DNA of 47,926 nucleotides. Source: an uncultured Oscillospiraceae bacterium (GTDB lineage Bacteria; Bacillota; Clostridia; Oscillospirales; Oscillospiraceae). The position numbers were made by a program, and so were the translations under genes. Of the stretch, positions 16,365 to 25,594 are shown piece by piece (within the stretch, counting starts at the first letter, position 1; every line of letters starts with the position of its first letter). The notes below the pieces were generated by a model. The model searched no databases, was not told the DNA's origin, and worked only from the letters and a program-made list of their open reading frames with translations. The DNA is taken from positions 1 to 47,926 of the forward strand of contig CANQKA010000005.1 in the NCBI GenBank assembly GCA_947624395.1, read 5' to 3'.

Positions 16365-16504
16365 TTTTCATAATGTCTGTAGTTCATACTTTTCTCCTCT
16401 GTAGCTTGTTAGTATGACAACTTCCATTCTACACGAGATTTGTATGAATTTCTCTATTTCTTTCTCCTGTTGCACTTGATACTATAATTCATCCTCTATT
16501 GAAA
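16365..16504. other. A/T-rich spacer without a gene
   Basis: 140 bases of low GC between the hairpin run and the aminotransferase terminator. I see no gene. It marks the right-hand limit of the accessory region by base composition. Confidence 0.4.
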
Positions 16505-16524
16505 GCCCCCTTTCACAAGGGGGC
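16505..16524 (-). terminator. Terminator of the MalY/PatB-type gene
   Basis: Perfect stem GCCCCCTT/AAGGGGGC (16505-16512 with 16517-16524). The minus-strand tail is only CTTTC. The stem matches the core of the larger repeat elements at 32368 and 36666, so it may be a fragment of that family. Confidence 0.55.
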
Positions 16525-16535
16525 CATAAGCAGTA

Positions 16536-17759
16536 TTATTTTCCCGCGTTAAACACGTATTTATCCAACCTGTCCATGGCCTCGACCACCAGCTTATGGG
16601 GCAGGGCGAAATTCATGCGCATGGCCCAGGGGTCGTGGAAATCGGCCCCGTCCTGCCAGGCCACGCCCACGTCCCAGCCGGCACGCAAAAGCTGGGCCTG
16701 GGTCAACCCCGCCTTTTTGCAAAATTCCTCGCAGTGCAGGAACATCATATAGGTCCCCTCCGGCTTTGCCACGGTGACGCCGGGGAACCGCCGGAGGATG
16801 AAATCATAGGCGTAGTTGATATTTTCCGACAGCACCTGGCACAGCTCGTCGGTCCACGCCTTGCCCGTATCGGAGTACGCGCCCATGAGCGCGTACATGC
16901 TCAGCACATTCATCTGGTTATAGTGAAACGTTGCGGACATGTGGTCCATCCGATCCCGCAGACGGCGGTCGTAAATGACGTGATAGCTGCCCACCAGACC
17001 GGCCAGGTTGAATGTCTTGCTGGGGGCGTACACGGCGATGGTGCGGCTTTTCGCGTCGGCGCTGACGGTCTGGGTGGGGATGTGCTTATGGCCGTTCAGG
17101 ATGATGTTGGACCATATCTCGTCGGATATCACGATGCAGTCGTTTTCCCGGTAGACCTCCATGGCCTTTTCCAGCTCCCACCGCTCCCAGACCCGGCCGC
17201 AGGGGTTGTGGGGCGAGCAGAACACGGCCAGGTGGATGCCGTTTTTCTTCAGCCGCCGGTCCATGTCCTCGTAGTCCATGCGCCACACGCCCTGGTCGTC
17301 CAATTTCAGCGGGGACAATTCCGCGGTGCGGCCGGTGTCCTCCAGCACGTGGGTGAAGCCGACGTAGGTGGGGCTGTGCAGGAGTATCTTCTCCCCCGGC
17401 GCGGAAAACGCCAGCATGGCGCTGGCCACGCAGCCCAGCACGCCGTTTTCATAGCCGATGTGTGCCGGTTCCATGCCCTGGACGCCGTGGCGGGACCGAT
17501 GCCAGTCGATGATGGCGTCGTAATACTCCTGGCGGGGCATAAAATAGCCGTACAGGGGATGCTCCGTGCGCTCTATGATGGCCTTGGGGATGCTGGGGGC
17601 CGTGGCAAAATTCATGTCCGCCACCCACATGGGGATGGGGGCAAAGCCATCCTTCGGCGCGCCGGGGGCGTTGCCCCAGGCGCCGTCCTGCCCTATCATG
17701 TCCACGGCGGAGGCGTCCTTGCCCCGCCGGTCCCACACAGTCTCAAAATCGAATTGCAT
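16536..17759 (-). CDS. MalY/PatB family C-S lyase (PLP-dependent aminotransferase fold)
   Basis: Probably a cystathionine/cysteine beta-lyase releasing pyruvate, ammonia and a thiol; cytosolic PLP enzyme. The protein has 407 residues, the usual length. Seen: PIPMWVADMNFATAPSIPKAI typical of the MalY/PatB start region, CSPHNPCGRVW (NPxG region, about 181-191), SDEIWSN (PLP aspartate, 212-218) and SKTFNLAGL with Schiff-base Lys248. Start ATG 17759 has AAGGAG 8 bases upstream; a longer reading would cross the promoter at 17790-17818. It is divergent from the esterase gene. Lyase rather than aminotransferase is inferred from family. Confidence 0.88.
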   Translation of the reverse strand: MQFDFETVWDRRGKDASAVDMIGQDGAWGNAPGAPKDGFAPIPMWVADMNFATAPSIPKAIIERTEHPLYGYFMPRQEYYDAIIDWHRSRHGVQGMEPAHIGYENGVLGCVASAMLAFSAPGEKILLHSPTYVGFTHVLEDTGRTAELSPLKLDDQGVWRMDYEDMDRRLKKNGIHLAVFCSPHNPCGRVWERWELEKAMEVYRENDCIVISDEIWSNIILNGHKHIPTQTVSADAKSRTIAVYAPSKTFNLAGLVGSYHVIYDRRLRDRMDHMSATFHYNQMNVLSMYALMGAYSDTGKAWTDELCQVLSENINYAYDFILRRFPGVTVAKPEGTYMMFLHCEEFCKKAGLTQAQLLRAGWDVGVAWQDGADFHDPWAMRMNFALPHKLVVEAMDRLDKYVFNAGK

Positions 17760-17789
17760 ATCCCGCGCTCCTTGTGTTCTTTTTTGTCC

Positions 17790-17818
17790 ATTGTACCGGA
17801 AACAGGCAGGAAAAACAA
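17790..17818 (-). promoter_or_regulatory. Promoter of the MalY/PatB-type gene
   Basis: Minus strand: -35 TTGTTT (17813-17818), 17-base spacer, -10 TACAAT (17790-17795), about 30 bases from the start codon. Confidence 0.65.
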
Positions 17819-17823
17819 GATAC

Positions 17824-17852
17824 TTGCCAGAAGCAGGTCGTTGTTGTACAAT
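17824..17852 (+). promoter_or_regulatory. Promoter of the esterase gene
   Basis: -35 TTGCCA (17824-17829), 17-base spacer, -10 TACAAT (17847-17852). Its -35 is 5 bases from the divergent -35, so the two promoters are back to back. Confidence 0.7.
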
Positions 17853-17880
17853 ACGGTTGCACATTAAGGAGGAAACGTCC

Positions 17881-18714
17881 ATGGCTTTACTACAGATGAA
17901 CCTGATGAGCCAGATGCTCATGCGCACGGTGCCGGTGAACGTGATATTGCCGGCGGATAAGCTCTATATGCCCGGTATGCCCAAACGGGAGGACAAACCA
18001 TACAAGACCCTGTACCTGCTGCACGGGGTGTTCGGCAACTACACCGACTGGGTCTGCGGCACCCGTATCCAGCGCTACGCCGAGGAGCACGACCTGGCGG
18101 TGGTGATGCCCTCCGGGGACAACGCCTTTTACGTGGACCGGCCCGCCGGAGGCAACAACTACGGCCGGTTCGTAGGGGAAGAGCTGGTGGAACTGACCCG
18201 AAAGATGTTCCCGCTGTCTCATGCGCGGGAGGACACGTTTATCGCCGGCCTTTCCATGGGCGGGTACGGCGCCATGCGAAACGGCCTGAAATACGCCGAT
18301 ACTTTCGGGTACATCGCCGCTCTGTCCGGGGCCATGCATCTGGAAGAGATCGCCTCCCGGACGGACGAGGGCGACGGATTTTTGTCCAGCAAGGGCTACG
18401 CCGAGTCCTGCTTCGGGGACCTGAGCAAGCTTCTGGGCAGCGACAAGGACCCCAAGGCCCTGGTCAAGGCCCTGCATGAGGCGGGCAAGCCCATCCCGAA
18501 AATTTATATGGCATGCGGCACCGAGGACGGCCTGCTGGCCGCCAACCGGGATATGGCGGCCTATCTCAAGAGCCAGGGCGCGTCCGTGACATACGTGGAA
18601 GGTCCCGGCGGCCACGAGTGGGACTTCTGGGACACGTACATCAAAAAGGCCATCGAATGGCTGCCCACGGAGGGCGCCGGTCTGGGCCTGAACAGCGGCA
18701 ACGTGGGACTTTAA
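17881..18714 (+). CDS. Alpha/beta-hydrolase esterase (EstA/esterase D type)
   Basis: Cytosolic serine esterase of the acetyl/tributyrin esterase type, 277 residues, no signal peptide. Catalytic triad visible: nucleophile Ser125 in GLSMGGYGA, Asp216 in GTEDGLL, His245 in GGHEWDFW. The oxyanion segment YLLHGVFGNYTDW (about 45-57) is typical. Start ATG 17881 has AAGGAGG 8 bases upstream. The aldo/keto reductase follows 15 bases later, so the two are likely one operon. The natural substrate is unknown; short acyl esters or S-formylglutathione-like esters are family possibilities. Confidence 0.9.
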   Translation: MALLQMNLMSQMLMRTVPVNVILPADKLYMPGMPKREDKPYKTLYLLHGVFGNYTDWVCGTRIQRYAEEHDLAVVMPSGDNAFYVDRPAGGNNYGRFVGEELVELTRKMFPLSHAREDTFIAGLSMGGYGAMRNGLKYADTFGYIAALSGAMHLEEIASRTDEGDGFLSSKGYAESCFGDLSKLLGSDKDPKALVKALHEAGKPIPKIYMACGTEDGLLAANRDMAAYLKSQGASVTYVEGPGGHEWDFWDTYIKKAIEWLPTEGAGLGLNSGNVGL

Positions 18715-18729
18715 ACAAGGAGGAACAAC

Positions 18730-19863
18730 ATGAACGAAAACGCGAAAAAGCTGGGCTTCGGGCTGATGCGGCTGCCCCAGCTGGACCCCAACGACCCGGC
18801 AAACGTGGACGTGGAGCAGGTCAAGGAAATGGTGGACCTGTTTCTGGAAAAAGGCTTTACATACTTTGACACCGCCTGGATGTACAACGGCTTTGCCAGC
18901 GAGGGCGTGGCGAAAGCGGCCCTGGTGGACCGGCATCCCCGGGACAGCTTCACCCTGGCGACCAAGCTGCACGCCGGGTTTTTCGACAGCTTTGAGGACC
19001 GGGACAAGGTGTTCAACGCCCAGCTGGAGAAAACCGGCGCGGGGTATTTCGACTACTATCTGCTCCACGGCATCGAGGCGGACATGTACCCCAAATACGA
19101 AAAATTCGACTGCTTCAACTGGCTGTTGGAGAAAAAGGCCAGGGGGCTGGTGAAGCACGCGGGCTTTTCCTTCCACGACACCCCGGAGCTGCTGGACGAG
19201 ATACTCACAAAGCACCCGGAGATGGAGTTCGTGCAGCTGCAGGTGAACTATCTGGACTGGGAGAGCCAGTGGGTCCGGTCCAGGGCCTGCTACGAGATGG
19301 CCCAGAAGCACGGCAAACCCGTCATCGTCATGGAGCCCGTCAAGGGCGGGACGTTGGCCAAGGTGCCGCCTCAGGCGGAAAAGCTCTTCAAGGACCATGA
19401 GCCTGATATGAGCCCCGCCAGCTGGGCCATCCGGTTCGCGGCCAGCCTGCCGGGGGTGATGATGGTCCTGTCCGGCATGTCCAACCTGGGACAAATGCGG
19501 GACAATCTGGGCTATATGCAGGACTTTAAGCCCCTGACGGAGGCGGAAAAGGCCCTGTGCTTCCAGGCGGCGGACATCATAAACGGCAAGATAGCCATCC
19601 CCTGCACGGGCTGTTCTTACTGCACCGAGGGCTGCCCCATGCACATCGCCATCCCCCAGTACTTCTCCCTTTATAACGAGGACATGCGGGAGGACCTGCG
19701 GCAAAAGGGCTGGACGATCAACTTCAGCAATTACGATATGCTGGCCGGCAAGTTCGGCAAGGCCTCCGACTGCATCGGCTGCGGCCAGTGCGAGGGCGTG
19801 TGCCCCCAGCATCTTCCCATTATTGACAATTTGAAGAAGGTGGCGGCCCACTACGGCAAATGA
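18730..19863 (+). CDS. Aldo/keto reductase with C-terminal 4Fe-4S domain
   Basis: 377 residues. Residues about 1-280 form the aldo/keto reductase barrel (FGLMRLPQLD, TYFDTAWMYNG with the catalytic Asp and Tyr, LATKLH with the Lys, YLLHGI with the His). The C-terminus has two cysteine clusters of the ferredoxin type: CTGCSYCTEGCP (about 298-309) and CIGCGQCEGVCP (about 346-357), expected to hold two 4Fe-4S clusters. This fused form is common in anaerobic Firmicutes and is thought to reduce aldehydes or ketones using NAD(P)H or ferredoxin electrons. AAGGAGG lies 8 bases upstream. Substrate not predictable. Confidence 0.92.
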   Translation: MNENAKKLGFGLMRLPQLDPNDPANVDVEQVKEMVDLFLEKGFTYFDTAWMYNGFASEGVAKAALVDRHPRDSFTLATKLHAGFFDSFEDRDKVFNAQLEKTGAGYFDYYLLHGIEADMYPKYEKFDCFNWLLEKKARGLVKHAGFSFHDTPELLDEILTKHPEMEFVQLQVNYLDWESQWVRSRACYEMAQKHGKPVIVMEPVKGGTLAKVPPQAEKLFKDHEPDMSPASWAIRFAASLPGVMMVLSGMSNLGQMRDNLGYMQDFKPLTEAEKALCFQAADIINGKIAIPCTGCSYCTEGCPMHIAIPQYFSLYNEDMREDLRQKGWTINFSNYDMLAGKFGKASDCIGCGQCEGVCPQHLPIIDNLKKVAAHYGK

Positions 19864-19864
19864 C

Positions 19865-19893
19865 TTGCAAAGCGGGACGAAAACAGCTATAAT
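19865..19893 (+). promoter_or_regulatory. Promoter of the acyl-CoA dehydratase activase
   Basis: -35 TTGCAA (19865-19870), 17-base spacer, perfect -10 TATAAT (19888-19893), beginning 2 bases after the preceding stop codon. Confidence 0.75.
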
Positions 19894-19959
19894 GCAAGCT
19901 GTTTCGCGTCGCTTTGTGTCGAACGCGCACAATGATAGTCTTTAGAAGGGATAGCATCC

Positions 19960-22900
19960 ATGCCCCACGCGCCTGAACCTTTTGCCCTTGGGATCGATAT
20001 CGGTTCCACCACGGTCAAGATCGCCGTGCTGCGCCCTCAGGACGGCCGGCTGGTCTTTTCCGATTATGAGCGCCACCACGCCAATATCCAGCACACCCTC
20101 TCCGGCCTTCTGCGCAAGGCCGAGAAGGAGCTGGGCGATATTCCCCTGCGCCCCGTCATCACAGGCTCCGGCGGCCTGACCATGGCGGGGCTTTTGGGCG
20201 TGCCCTTCACCCAGGAGGTGGTGGCCGTGGCAACGGCCCTGCGGGACTACGCGCCCCAGACGGACGTGGCCATCGAGCTGGGCGGCGAGGACGCCAAGAT
20301 CGTCTACTTCACCGGCGGCGTGGACCAGCGCATGAACGGCATATGCGCCGGCGGCACCGGCTCGTTCATCGACCAGATGGCGACGCTGCTGCAGACCGAC
20401 GCGGCGGGGCTCAATGACTACGCGGCCCATTACAAGGCCATCTATCCCATCGCCGCCCGGTGCGGCGTGTTCGCCAAGAGCGACATCCAGCCGCTCATCA
20501 ATGAGGGGGCCACCAGGGAGGACCTGGCGGCGTCCGTGTTCCAGGCGGTGGTGAACCAGACCATAAGCGGCCTGGCCTGCGGCAAGCCCATACGGGGCAA
20601 CGTGGCCTTTCTGGGCGGACCGCTGCACTTCTTGCCGGAATTAAAAAACGCCTTCGTGCGCACATTGAACTTAACGCCCGAACAGACCATCGCCCCGGAA
20701 AACGCCCATTTATTCGCCGCCATCGGCTCGGCCATGACCGCCCAGCCGGAGGCCAAGAGCGTCTCTATCTCCGCCCTTCGGACCATGCTGGAAAACCAGA
20801 CCCAAATGCGCTTTGAGATAAAGCGCCTGGCCCCGCTTTTTGAGAGCGAATCAGAGTACGCCGCGTTCCGGGACCGGCACGCCAAGCATAAGGTCCCCGC
20901 CGCGCCGTTGGAGAGCTACAGCGGCAACTGCTTTTTGGGCGTGGACGCCGGGTCCACCACCACAAAGCTGGCGCTGGTGGGCGAGGACGGCACGCTGCTC
21001 TACAGCTTTTACAGCAACAATAACGGAAGCCCCCTGGCCACGGCCATCCGGGCCATCGGGGAGATCAAAAGCCGTCTGCCGGACAGCGCCCATATCGCCT
21101 GGTCCTGCTCCACGGGCTATGGCGAGGCCCTCATCAAGGCCGCGTTTTTGCTGGACGAGGGCGAGGTGGAGACCATCTCCCACTACACCGCCGCCGCCTT
21201 TTTCGAGCCGGAGGTGGACTGTATTCTGGACATCGGCGGGCAGGACATGAAGTGCATCCGTATCCGGGACAGGGCCGTGGACAGCGTGCAGCTGAACGAG
21301 GCCTGCTCCTCCGGCTGCGGCTCGTTCATCGAGACCTTCGCCGTGTCCTTGGGCTACACCGCGCCGGAATTCGCCCAAGAGGCCCTGTTCGCCAAAAACC
21401 CCATCGACCTTGGCACAAGGTGTACGGTGTTCATGAACTCCAACGTGAAGCAGGCCCAAAAAGAGGGCGCGCCGGTCTCAGATATCTCGGCGGGCCTTGC
21501 CTATTCGGTGATAAAAAACGCCCTTTACAAGGTCATGAAGATCGCGGGGCCGGAAGATCTGGGCCGGCACACGGTTGTCCAGGGCGGGACATTTTATAAC
21601 GACGCGGTGCTGCGCAGTTTTGAGCGCATCAGCGGGTGCGAGGCCGTCCGGCCGGACATCGCCGGCATCATGGGGGCCTTCGGCGCGGCGCTGATCGCCC
21701 GTGAGCGCTGGCAGGGTCGGAAAAGCGCCATGCTGTCCCTGGACGATATCTTATCGCTGCAATACGACACCCGCATGACCCGCTGCCAGGGCTGCGTCAA
21801 CCACTGCATGCTCACCGTCAATTTATTTGACGGCGGAGCGCGGCGGTACATATCCGGCAACCGGTGCGAGCGTGGTCTGGGCGAGGAGCGCAAGCGGGGC
21901 GACGCCATCCCCAACCTGTTCGCCTATAAGCTGAAGCGGGTGTTCGACTATGAGCCACTGCCGGAGCGTGACGCGCCACGGGGCACGGTGGGCATACCAC
22001 GGGTGCTCAACATGTACGAAAATTACCCCTTCTGGGCGGTGTTCTTCCGGGAGCTTGGCTATCGGGTGGAGCTGTCCCCTCAGTCCACGCGAGCCATCTA
22101 TGAGATGGGCATCGAGTCCATCCCCAGCGAGTCGGAGTGCTACCCGGCCAAGCTGGCCCACGGCCATATCCAGTGGCTGCTGCGCCAGGGGGTGAAGTTC
22201 ATCTTCTACCCCTGTGTGCCGTACGAGCGCAACGAGACGCCGGGGGCCAACAACCACTATAACTGCCCCATCGTCACCTCCTACGCGGAGAACATCAAGA
22301 ACAACGTGGAGGAGCTGGCGGACCCGTCGGTGCGGTTCATGGACCCGTTCCTGCCCTTCACGGACGAGCAGGTGCTGACAAAGCAGCTTGTGCGGGAATT
22401 TGCCGCGCTCAATATTCCGGCGGGTGAGATACGCGCCGCGTGCCGCAAGGCGTGGGCGGAGCTTGCTCAGGCGCGGGAGGACATTCAACAGCAGGGGGAA
22501 AAGACCCTGCGCTACATGGAGCAGACCGGACGCCGGGGCATCGTCCTGGCTGGCCGGCCATACCACATCGACCCGGAGATCAACCACGGCATCCCGGAGA
22601 TGATCGCCTCTTACGGGGTGTGCGTGCTGACGGAGGATTCGGTGTCCCACCTGGCGGAGCCGGAACGGCCCCTCATCGCGGTGGACCAGTGGATGTACCA
22701 CTCCAGGCTCTACCGTGCAGCTCAGTTCGTCAAAACACGGGACGATCTGGACCTGGTGCAGCTCAATTCCTTCGGCTGCGGCCTGGACGCCATCACCACC
22801 GATCAGGTCAGCGACATTTTGACCCGCTCCGGCAAGCTCTACACCGTGCTGAAGATAGACGAGATGAACTCCCTGGGCGCGGCCCGTATCCGGGTGCGCT

Positions 22901-24228
22901 CGCTGCTGTCCGCCCTGCGCCTGCGGGAAAAGGCCGGCGCGCCCCGGCGTATCACCTCCGCCGGGTATGAGCGGACCGAGTACACGAAAGCCATGAAGGA
23001 CGCGGGCTACACCATTTTGTGCCCCCAGATGTCCCCCATCCACTTCAAAATGATACAGGCGGTGATAGGCTCCTTCGGCTACAATATCGCCCTGCTGGAC
23101 AGCCCCCGGCAAAGCTCGGTGGACGTGGGACTCAAATACGTCAACAACGACGCCTGCTACCCCTCCCTTCTGGTGGTGGGCCAGATCATGCAGGCGCTTC
23201 TCTCCGGCAGGTACGACACCCACCGGACCGCCGTGTTCATCACCCAGACCGGCGGTGGTTGCCGTGCGACCAATTACATCGGCTTCATCCGCCGCGCCCT
23301 GGAAAAGGCCGGCATGGGCCACGTGCCCGTTATCTCCATCAGCGTCCAGGGGCTGGAGAGCAACGAGGGGTTCCACTTCACGCCCACCATGCTCTTAAAG
23401 GCCGCACAGGCGCTGGTGTACGGCGACCTCTTTATGCGGGTGCTGTACCGCATGCGGCCATATGAGCTCGAACCGGGCTCCGCCGACGCGCTGCACGAAA
23501 AGTGGGAGAAGATATGCATGGACGCGCTGGGGGACCATTTCTCCATGGGCCGGTTCCGCCAGAACGTGGAGGGCATCGTCCGGGAATTTGACGCCCTGCC
23601 CATACACGAGGACATGGTAAAGCCCCGTGTGGGCGTGGTGGGCGAGATACTGGTCAAGTTCGACCCGGAGGCCAACAACCACCTGGTGGAGCTGTTGGAG
23701 AGCGAGGGCGCGGAAGCGGTGGTGCCCGATCTGGTGGACTTTTTGCTCTACTGCTTTTATAATTCCAATTTCAAGGCGGAGCATTTGGGCCAAAAACGGT
23801 CCACGGCCCGGCTTTCCAATTTGGGCATCGACGCCATCGAGCACATGCGGGCCCACGCCCGGCGGGAGCTGGAACGCAGCCGGCATTTCACGGCCCAGTC
23901 CCGTATCGGCCAGCTGGCCGGGTATGCCAGGGATTACGTGTCCCTGGGCAACCAGACCGGGGAGGGGTGGTTTTTGACCGGGGAGATGCTGGAACTCATT
24001 CACTCCGGCACCACCAACATCATCTGCACCCAGCCCTTCGGGTGTCTGCCCAACCATATCGTGGGCAAGGGCGTGATCAAGCAGCTGCGGGCCAGCTTCC
24101 CCCAGGCCAACATCATCGCCGTGGACTACGACCCCGGAGCCAGCGAGGTCAACCAATTGAACCGTATCAAGCTCATGCTGTCCTCGGCCCGTGAGAAAGA
24201 AAAAGCCCGTTCTGAAAGCGTGTCGTGA
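19960..24228 (+). CDS. Acyl-CoA dehydratase activase (BadF/HgdC-like, 1422 aa)
   Basis: Large fused protein. Two ASKHA-fold BadF/BadG/BcrA/BcrD ATPase domains: the first opens with [10 protein letters not shown] (about 10) and has CAGGTGSF at about 129; the second opens with [10 protein letters not shown] (about 327) and has CSSGCGSF at about 449. About 595-1400 holds a DUF2229-like region ([31 protein letters not shown]) and HgdB-like segments near the end ([16 protein letters not shown]). Such proteins use ATP to fire low-potential electrons into 2-hydroxyacyl-CoA dehydratases or related enzymes; oxygen-sensitive, cytosolic. No separate dehydratase alpha/beta genes are nearby, so its partner is unknown. 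AGAAGGGA lies upstream of the ATG. Family certain, target not. Confidence 0.92.
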   Translation: MPHAPEPFALGIDIGSTTVKIAVLRPQDGRLVFSDYERHHANIQHTLSGLLRKAEKELGDIPLRPVITGSGGLTMAGLLGVPFTQEVVAVATALRDYAPQTDVAIELGGEDAKIVYFTGGVDQRMNGICAGGTGSFIDQMATLLQTDAAGLNDYAAHYKAIYPIAARCGVFAKSDIQPLINEGATREDLAASVFQAVVNQTISGLACGKPIRGNVAFLGGPLHFLPELKNAFVRTLNLTPEQTIAPENAHLFAAIGSAMTAQPEAKSVSISALRTMLENQTQMRFEIKRLAPLFESESEYAAFRDRHAKHKVPAAPLESYSGNCFLGVDAGSTTTKLALVGEDGTLLYSFYSNNNGSPLATAIRAIGEIKSRLPDSAHIAWSCSTGYGEALIKAAFLLDEGEVETISHYTAAAFFEPEVDCILDIGGQDMKCIRIRDRAVDSVQLNEACSSGCGSFIETFAVSLGYTAPEFAQEALFAKNPIDLGTRCTVFMNSNVKQAQKEGAPVSDISAGLAYSVIKNALYKVMKIAGPEDLGRHTVVQGGTFYNDAVLRSFERISGCEAVRPDIAGIMGAFGAALIARERWQGRKSAMLSLDDILSLQYDTRMTRCQGCVNHCMLTVNLFDGGARRYISGNRCERGLGEERKRGDAIPNLFAYKLKRVFDYEPLPERDAPRGTVGIPRVLNMYENYPFWAVFFRELGYRVELSPQSTRAIYEMGIESIPSESECYPAKLAHGHIQWLLRQGVKFIFYPCVPYERNETPGANNHYNCPIVTSYAENIKNNVEELADPSVRFMDPFLPFTDEQVLTKQLVREFAALNIPAGEIRAACRKAWAELAQAREDIQQQGEKTLRYMEQTGRRGIVLAGRPYHIDPEINHGIPEMIASYGVCVLTEDSVSHLAEPERPLIAVDQWMYHSRLYRAAQFVKTRDDLDLVQLNSFGCGLDAITTDQVSDILTRSGKLYTVLKIDEMNSLGAARIRVRSLLSALRLREKAGAPRRITSAGYERTEYTKAMKDAGYTILCPQMSPIHFKMIQAVIGSFGYNIALLDSPRQSSVDVGLKYVNNDACYPSLLVVGQIMQALLSGRYDTHRTAVFITQTGGGCRATNYIGFIRRALEKAGMGHVPVISISVQGLESNEGFHFTPTMLLKAAQALVYGDLFMRVLYRMRPYELEPGSADALHEKWEKICMDALGDHFSMGRFRQNVEGIVREFDALPIHEDMVKPRVGVVGEILVKFDPEANNHLVELLESEGAEAVVPDLVDFLLYCFYNSNFKAEHLGQKRSTARLSNLGIDAIEHMRAHARRELERSRHFTAQSRIGQLAGYARDYVSLGNQTGEGWFLTGEMLELIHSGTTNIICTQPFGCLPNHIVGKGVIKQLRASFPQANIIAVDYDPGASEVNQLNRIKLMLSSAREKEKARSESVS

Positions 24229-24274
24229 TCGTCAGGGCCGTCAAAAAACATTAAGCCGGGGAGGCGCGTGACCC

Positions 24275-25378
24275 ATGAAGTTCAAAGCGTTTCTGGCCAG
24301 GAAAAATATTGAGATATCCGTACGCCGGTATCTGGTGGACGCCCTGGGCGCCATGGCCCAGGGACTGTTCTGCTCGCTGCTCATCGGCACCATATTGAAC
24401 ACGCTGGGCCAGCAGCTGCACATCGGGTTTCTCACCGTGACCGTGGCCAACATAAACGGCACGGACTACACCGTAGGGGGCCTTGCCTCCGCCATGGTGG
24501 GGCCGGCCATGGCCGTCGCCATCGGCTACGCCCTGCAGGCGCCGCCGCTGGTGCTGTTTTCCCTGATACCCGTTGGCATCGCCACCAACGCCATCGGCGG
24601 CGCTGGCGGTCCGCTGGCCGTGCTGGCGGTTGCCATCCTGGCGGCGGAGCTGGGCAAGGCCGTGAGCAAGGAGACAAAGGTCGATATTCTGGTGACGCCG
24701 CTGGTGACCATTCTGGCCGGTCTGGGCGTGGCATGGCTGATCGCGGCGCCCATTGGCAGGGCCGCCAGCTGGTGTGGCAGGGTCATCATGCTGGCCACGC
24801 GGCTGCAGCCTTTCTGGATGGGCATCGTCGTTTCCGTGACGGTGGGCGTGCTGCTGACGCTGCCGGTGTCCTCGGCGGCCATATGCGCCGCATTGAGCCT
24901 GACCGGCCTTGCCGGCGGCGCGGCGCTGGCCGGCTGCTGCGCCAATATGATCGGCTTTGCCGTCATGAGCTTTCGGGAGAACCGCTGGGGCGGGCTGGTC
25001 AGTCAGGGCCTGGGCACCAGCATGCTCCAAATGGGCAACATCGTCAAAAACCCCCGGATATGGCTGCCGGCCATCGTCACCAGCGCCATTACCGGCCCCA
25101 TCGCCACCTGCGTGTTCAAGCTGGAGATGAACGGCGCGGCGGTGAACGCCGGCATGGGCACCTGCGGTCTGTGCGGGCCCATTGGGGTGTGGACCGGCTG
25201 GGTGACCCCCTCGGAGGCCGCCGTGGCCAACGGCGCCGCCGCCATCGTCCCGGGCGTTATAGATTGGCTGGGTCTGGCGCTGGTGTGCTTCGTTCTGCCG
25301 GGGCTTTTATGCTGGGCGCTGGGCCTTGTGTGCCGCCGGCTGGGCTGGATACGGGAGGGGGACCTGACGCTGGAGTGA
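24275..25378 (+). CDS. PTS EIIC-like membrane protein (PTS_EIIC_2 type)
   Basis: 367 residues, almost wholly hydrophobic with about nine to ten membrane segments. The N-terminus (KFKAFLARKNIEISVRRYLVDALGAMAQGLFCSLLIGTI) and the conserved GLSxxA-like and GPIGVWTGW regions match the stand-alone PTS_EIIC_2 family of Firmicutes. No EIIA or EIIB gene is adjacent, so ordinary PTS sugar uptake is doubtful and the substrate is unknown. GGGGAGG lies 9 bases before the ATG. It lies 46 bases after the activase with no clear terminator, so read-through from that gene is likely. Confidence 0.8.
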   Translation: MKFKAFLARKNIEISVRRYLVDALGAMAQGLFCSLLIGTILNTLGQQLHIGFLTVTVANINGTDYTVGGLASAMVGPAMAVAIGYALQAPPLVLFSLIPVGIATNAIGGAGGPLAVLAVAILAAELGKAVSKETKVDILVTPLVTILAGLGVAWLIAAPIGRAASWCGRVIMLATRLQPFWMGIVVSVTVGVLLTLPVSSAAICAALSLTGLAGGAALAGCCANMIGFAVMSFRENRWGGLVSQGLGTSMLQMGNIVKNPRIWLPAIVTSAITGPIATCVFKLEMNGAAVNAGMGTCGLCGPIGVWTGWVTPSEAAVANGAAAIVPGVIDWLGLALVCFVLPGLLCWALGLVCRRLGWIREGDLTLE

Positions 25379-25395
25379 GCGACGCGCCATAATTC

Positions 25396-25425
25396 TTGAC
25401 ATATCCGTCCGGCTTGGACTATAAT
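25396..25425 (+). promoter_or_regulatory. Consensus promoter of the riboswitch-controlled permease
   Basis: Perfect -35 TTGACA (25396-25401), 18-base spacer, perfect -10 TATAAT (25420-25425). Transcription would start at about 25431-25433, exactly at the 5' end of the riboswitch. Confidence 0.88.
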
Positions 25426-25432
25426 ATGAACT

Positions 25433-25573
25433 GTAAGAGGGAGTAGTTTGCGCGGGTATATTATCCGCGTCCGGCGGCTCGTCAGTACGGTCCCATGGGA
25501 CCCGGGCCGCCGCAGAAGACGGTTCTGAAACGAGACTTTTACCGCGTCCAGTCATGCGGTAAAAGTCTTTTTT
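25433..25573 (+). promoter_or_regulatory. yybP-ykoY-type (Mn2+) riboswitch with terminator
   Basis: The 5' part carries GAGGGAGTAG and the 3' part ACGAGACTTTTACC, the two conserved ends of the yybP-ykoY aptamer. P1 is GTAAGAG (25433-25439) with CTTTTAC (25536-25542). Two GC-rich internal hairpins lie between, with a TCAGTA loop-strand segment near 25492-25497. The expression platform is a 12-bp terminator (25534-25545 with 25556-25567) plus TTTTTT. Its left arm includes the 3' strand of P1, so aptamer and terminator exclude each other: ligand binding should keep transcription on. Known aptamers of this class sense Mn2+. Confidence 0.85.
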
Positions 25574-25594
25574 GATGACGGAAGGAGTGCGCTT

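Noticed and set aside
17890-19932. 680-codon minus-strand frame opposite the esterase and aldo/keto reductase
   Set aside because: Composition artefact; both plus-strand genes have full catalytic motifs.
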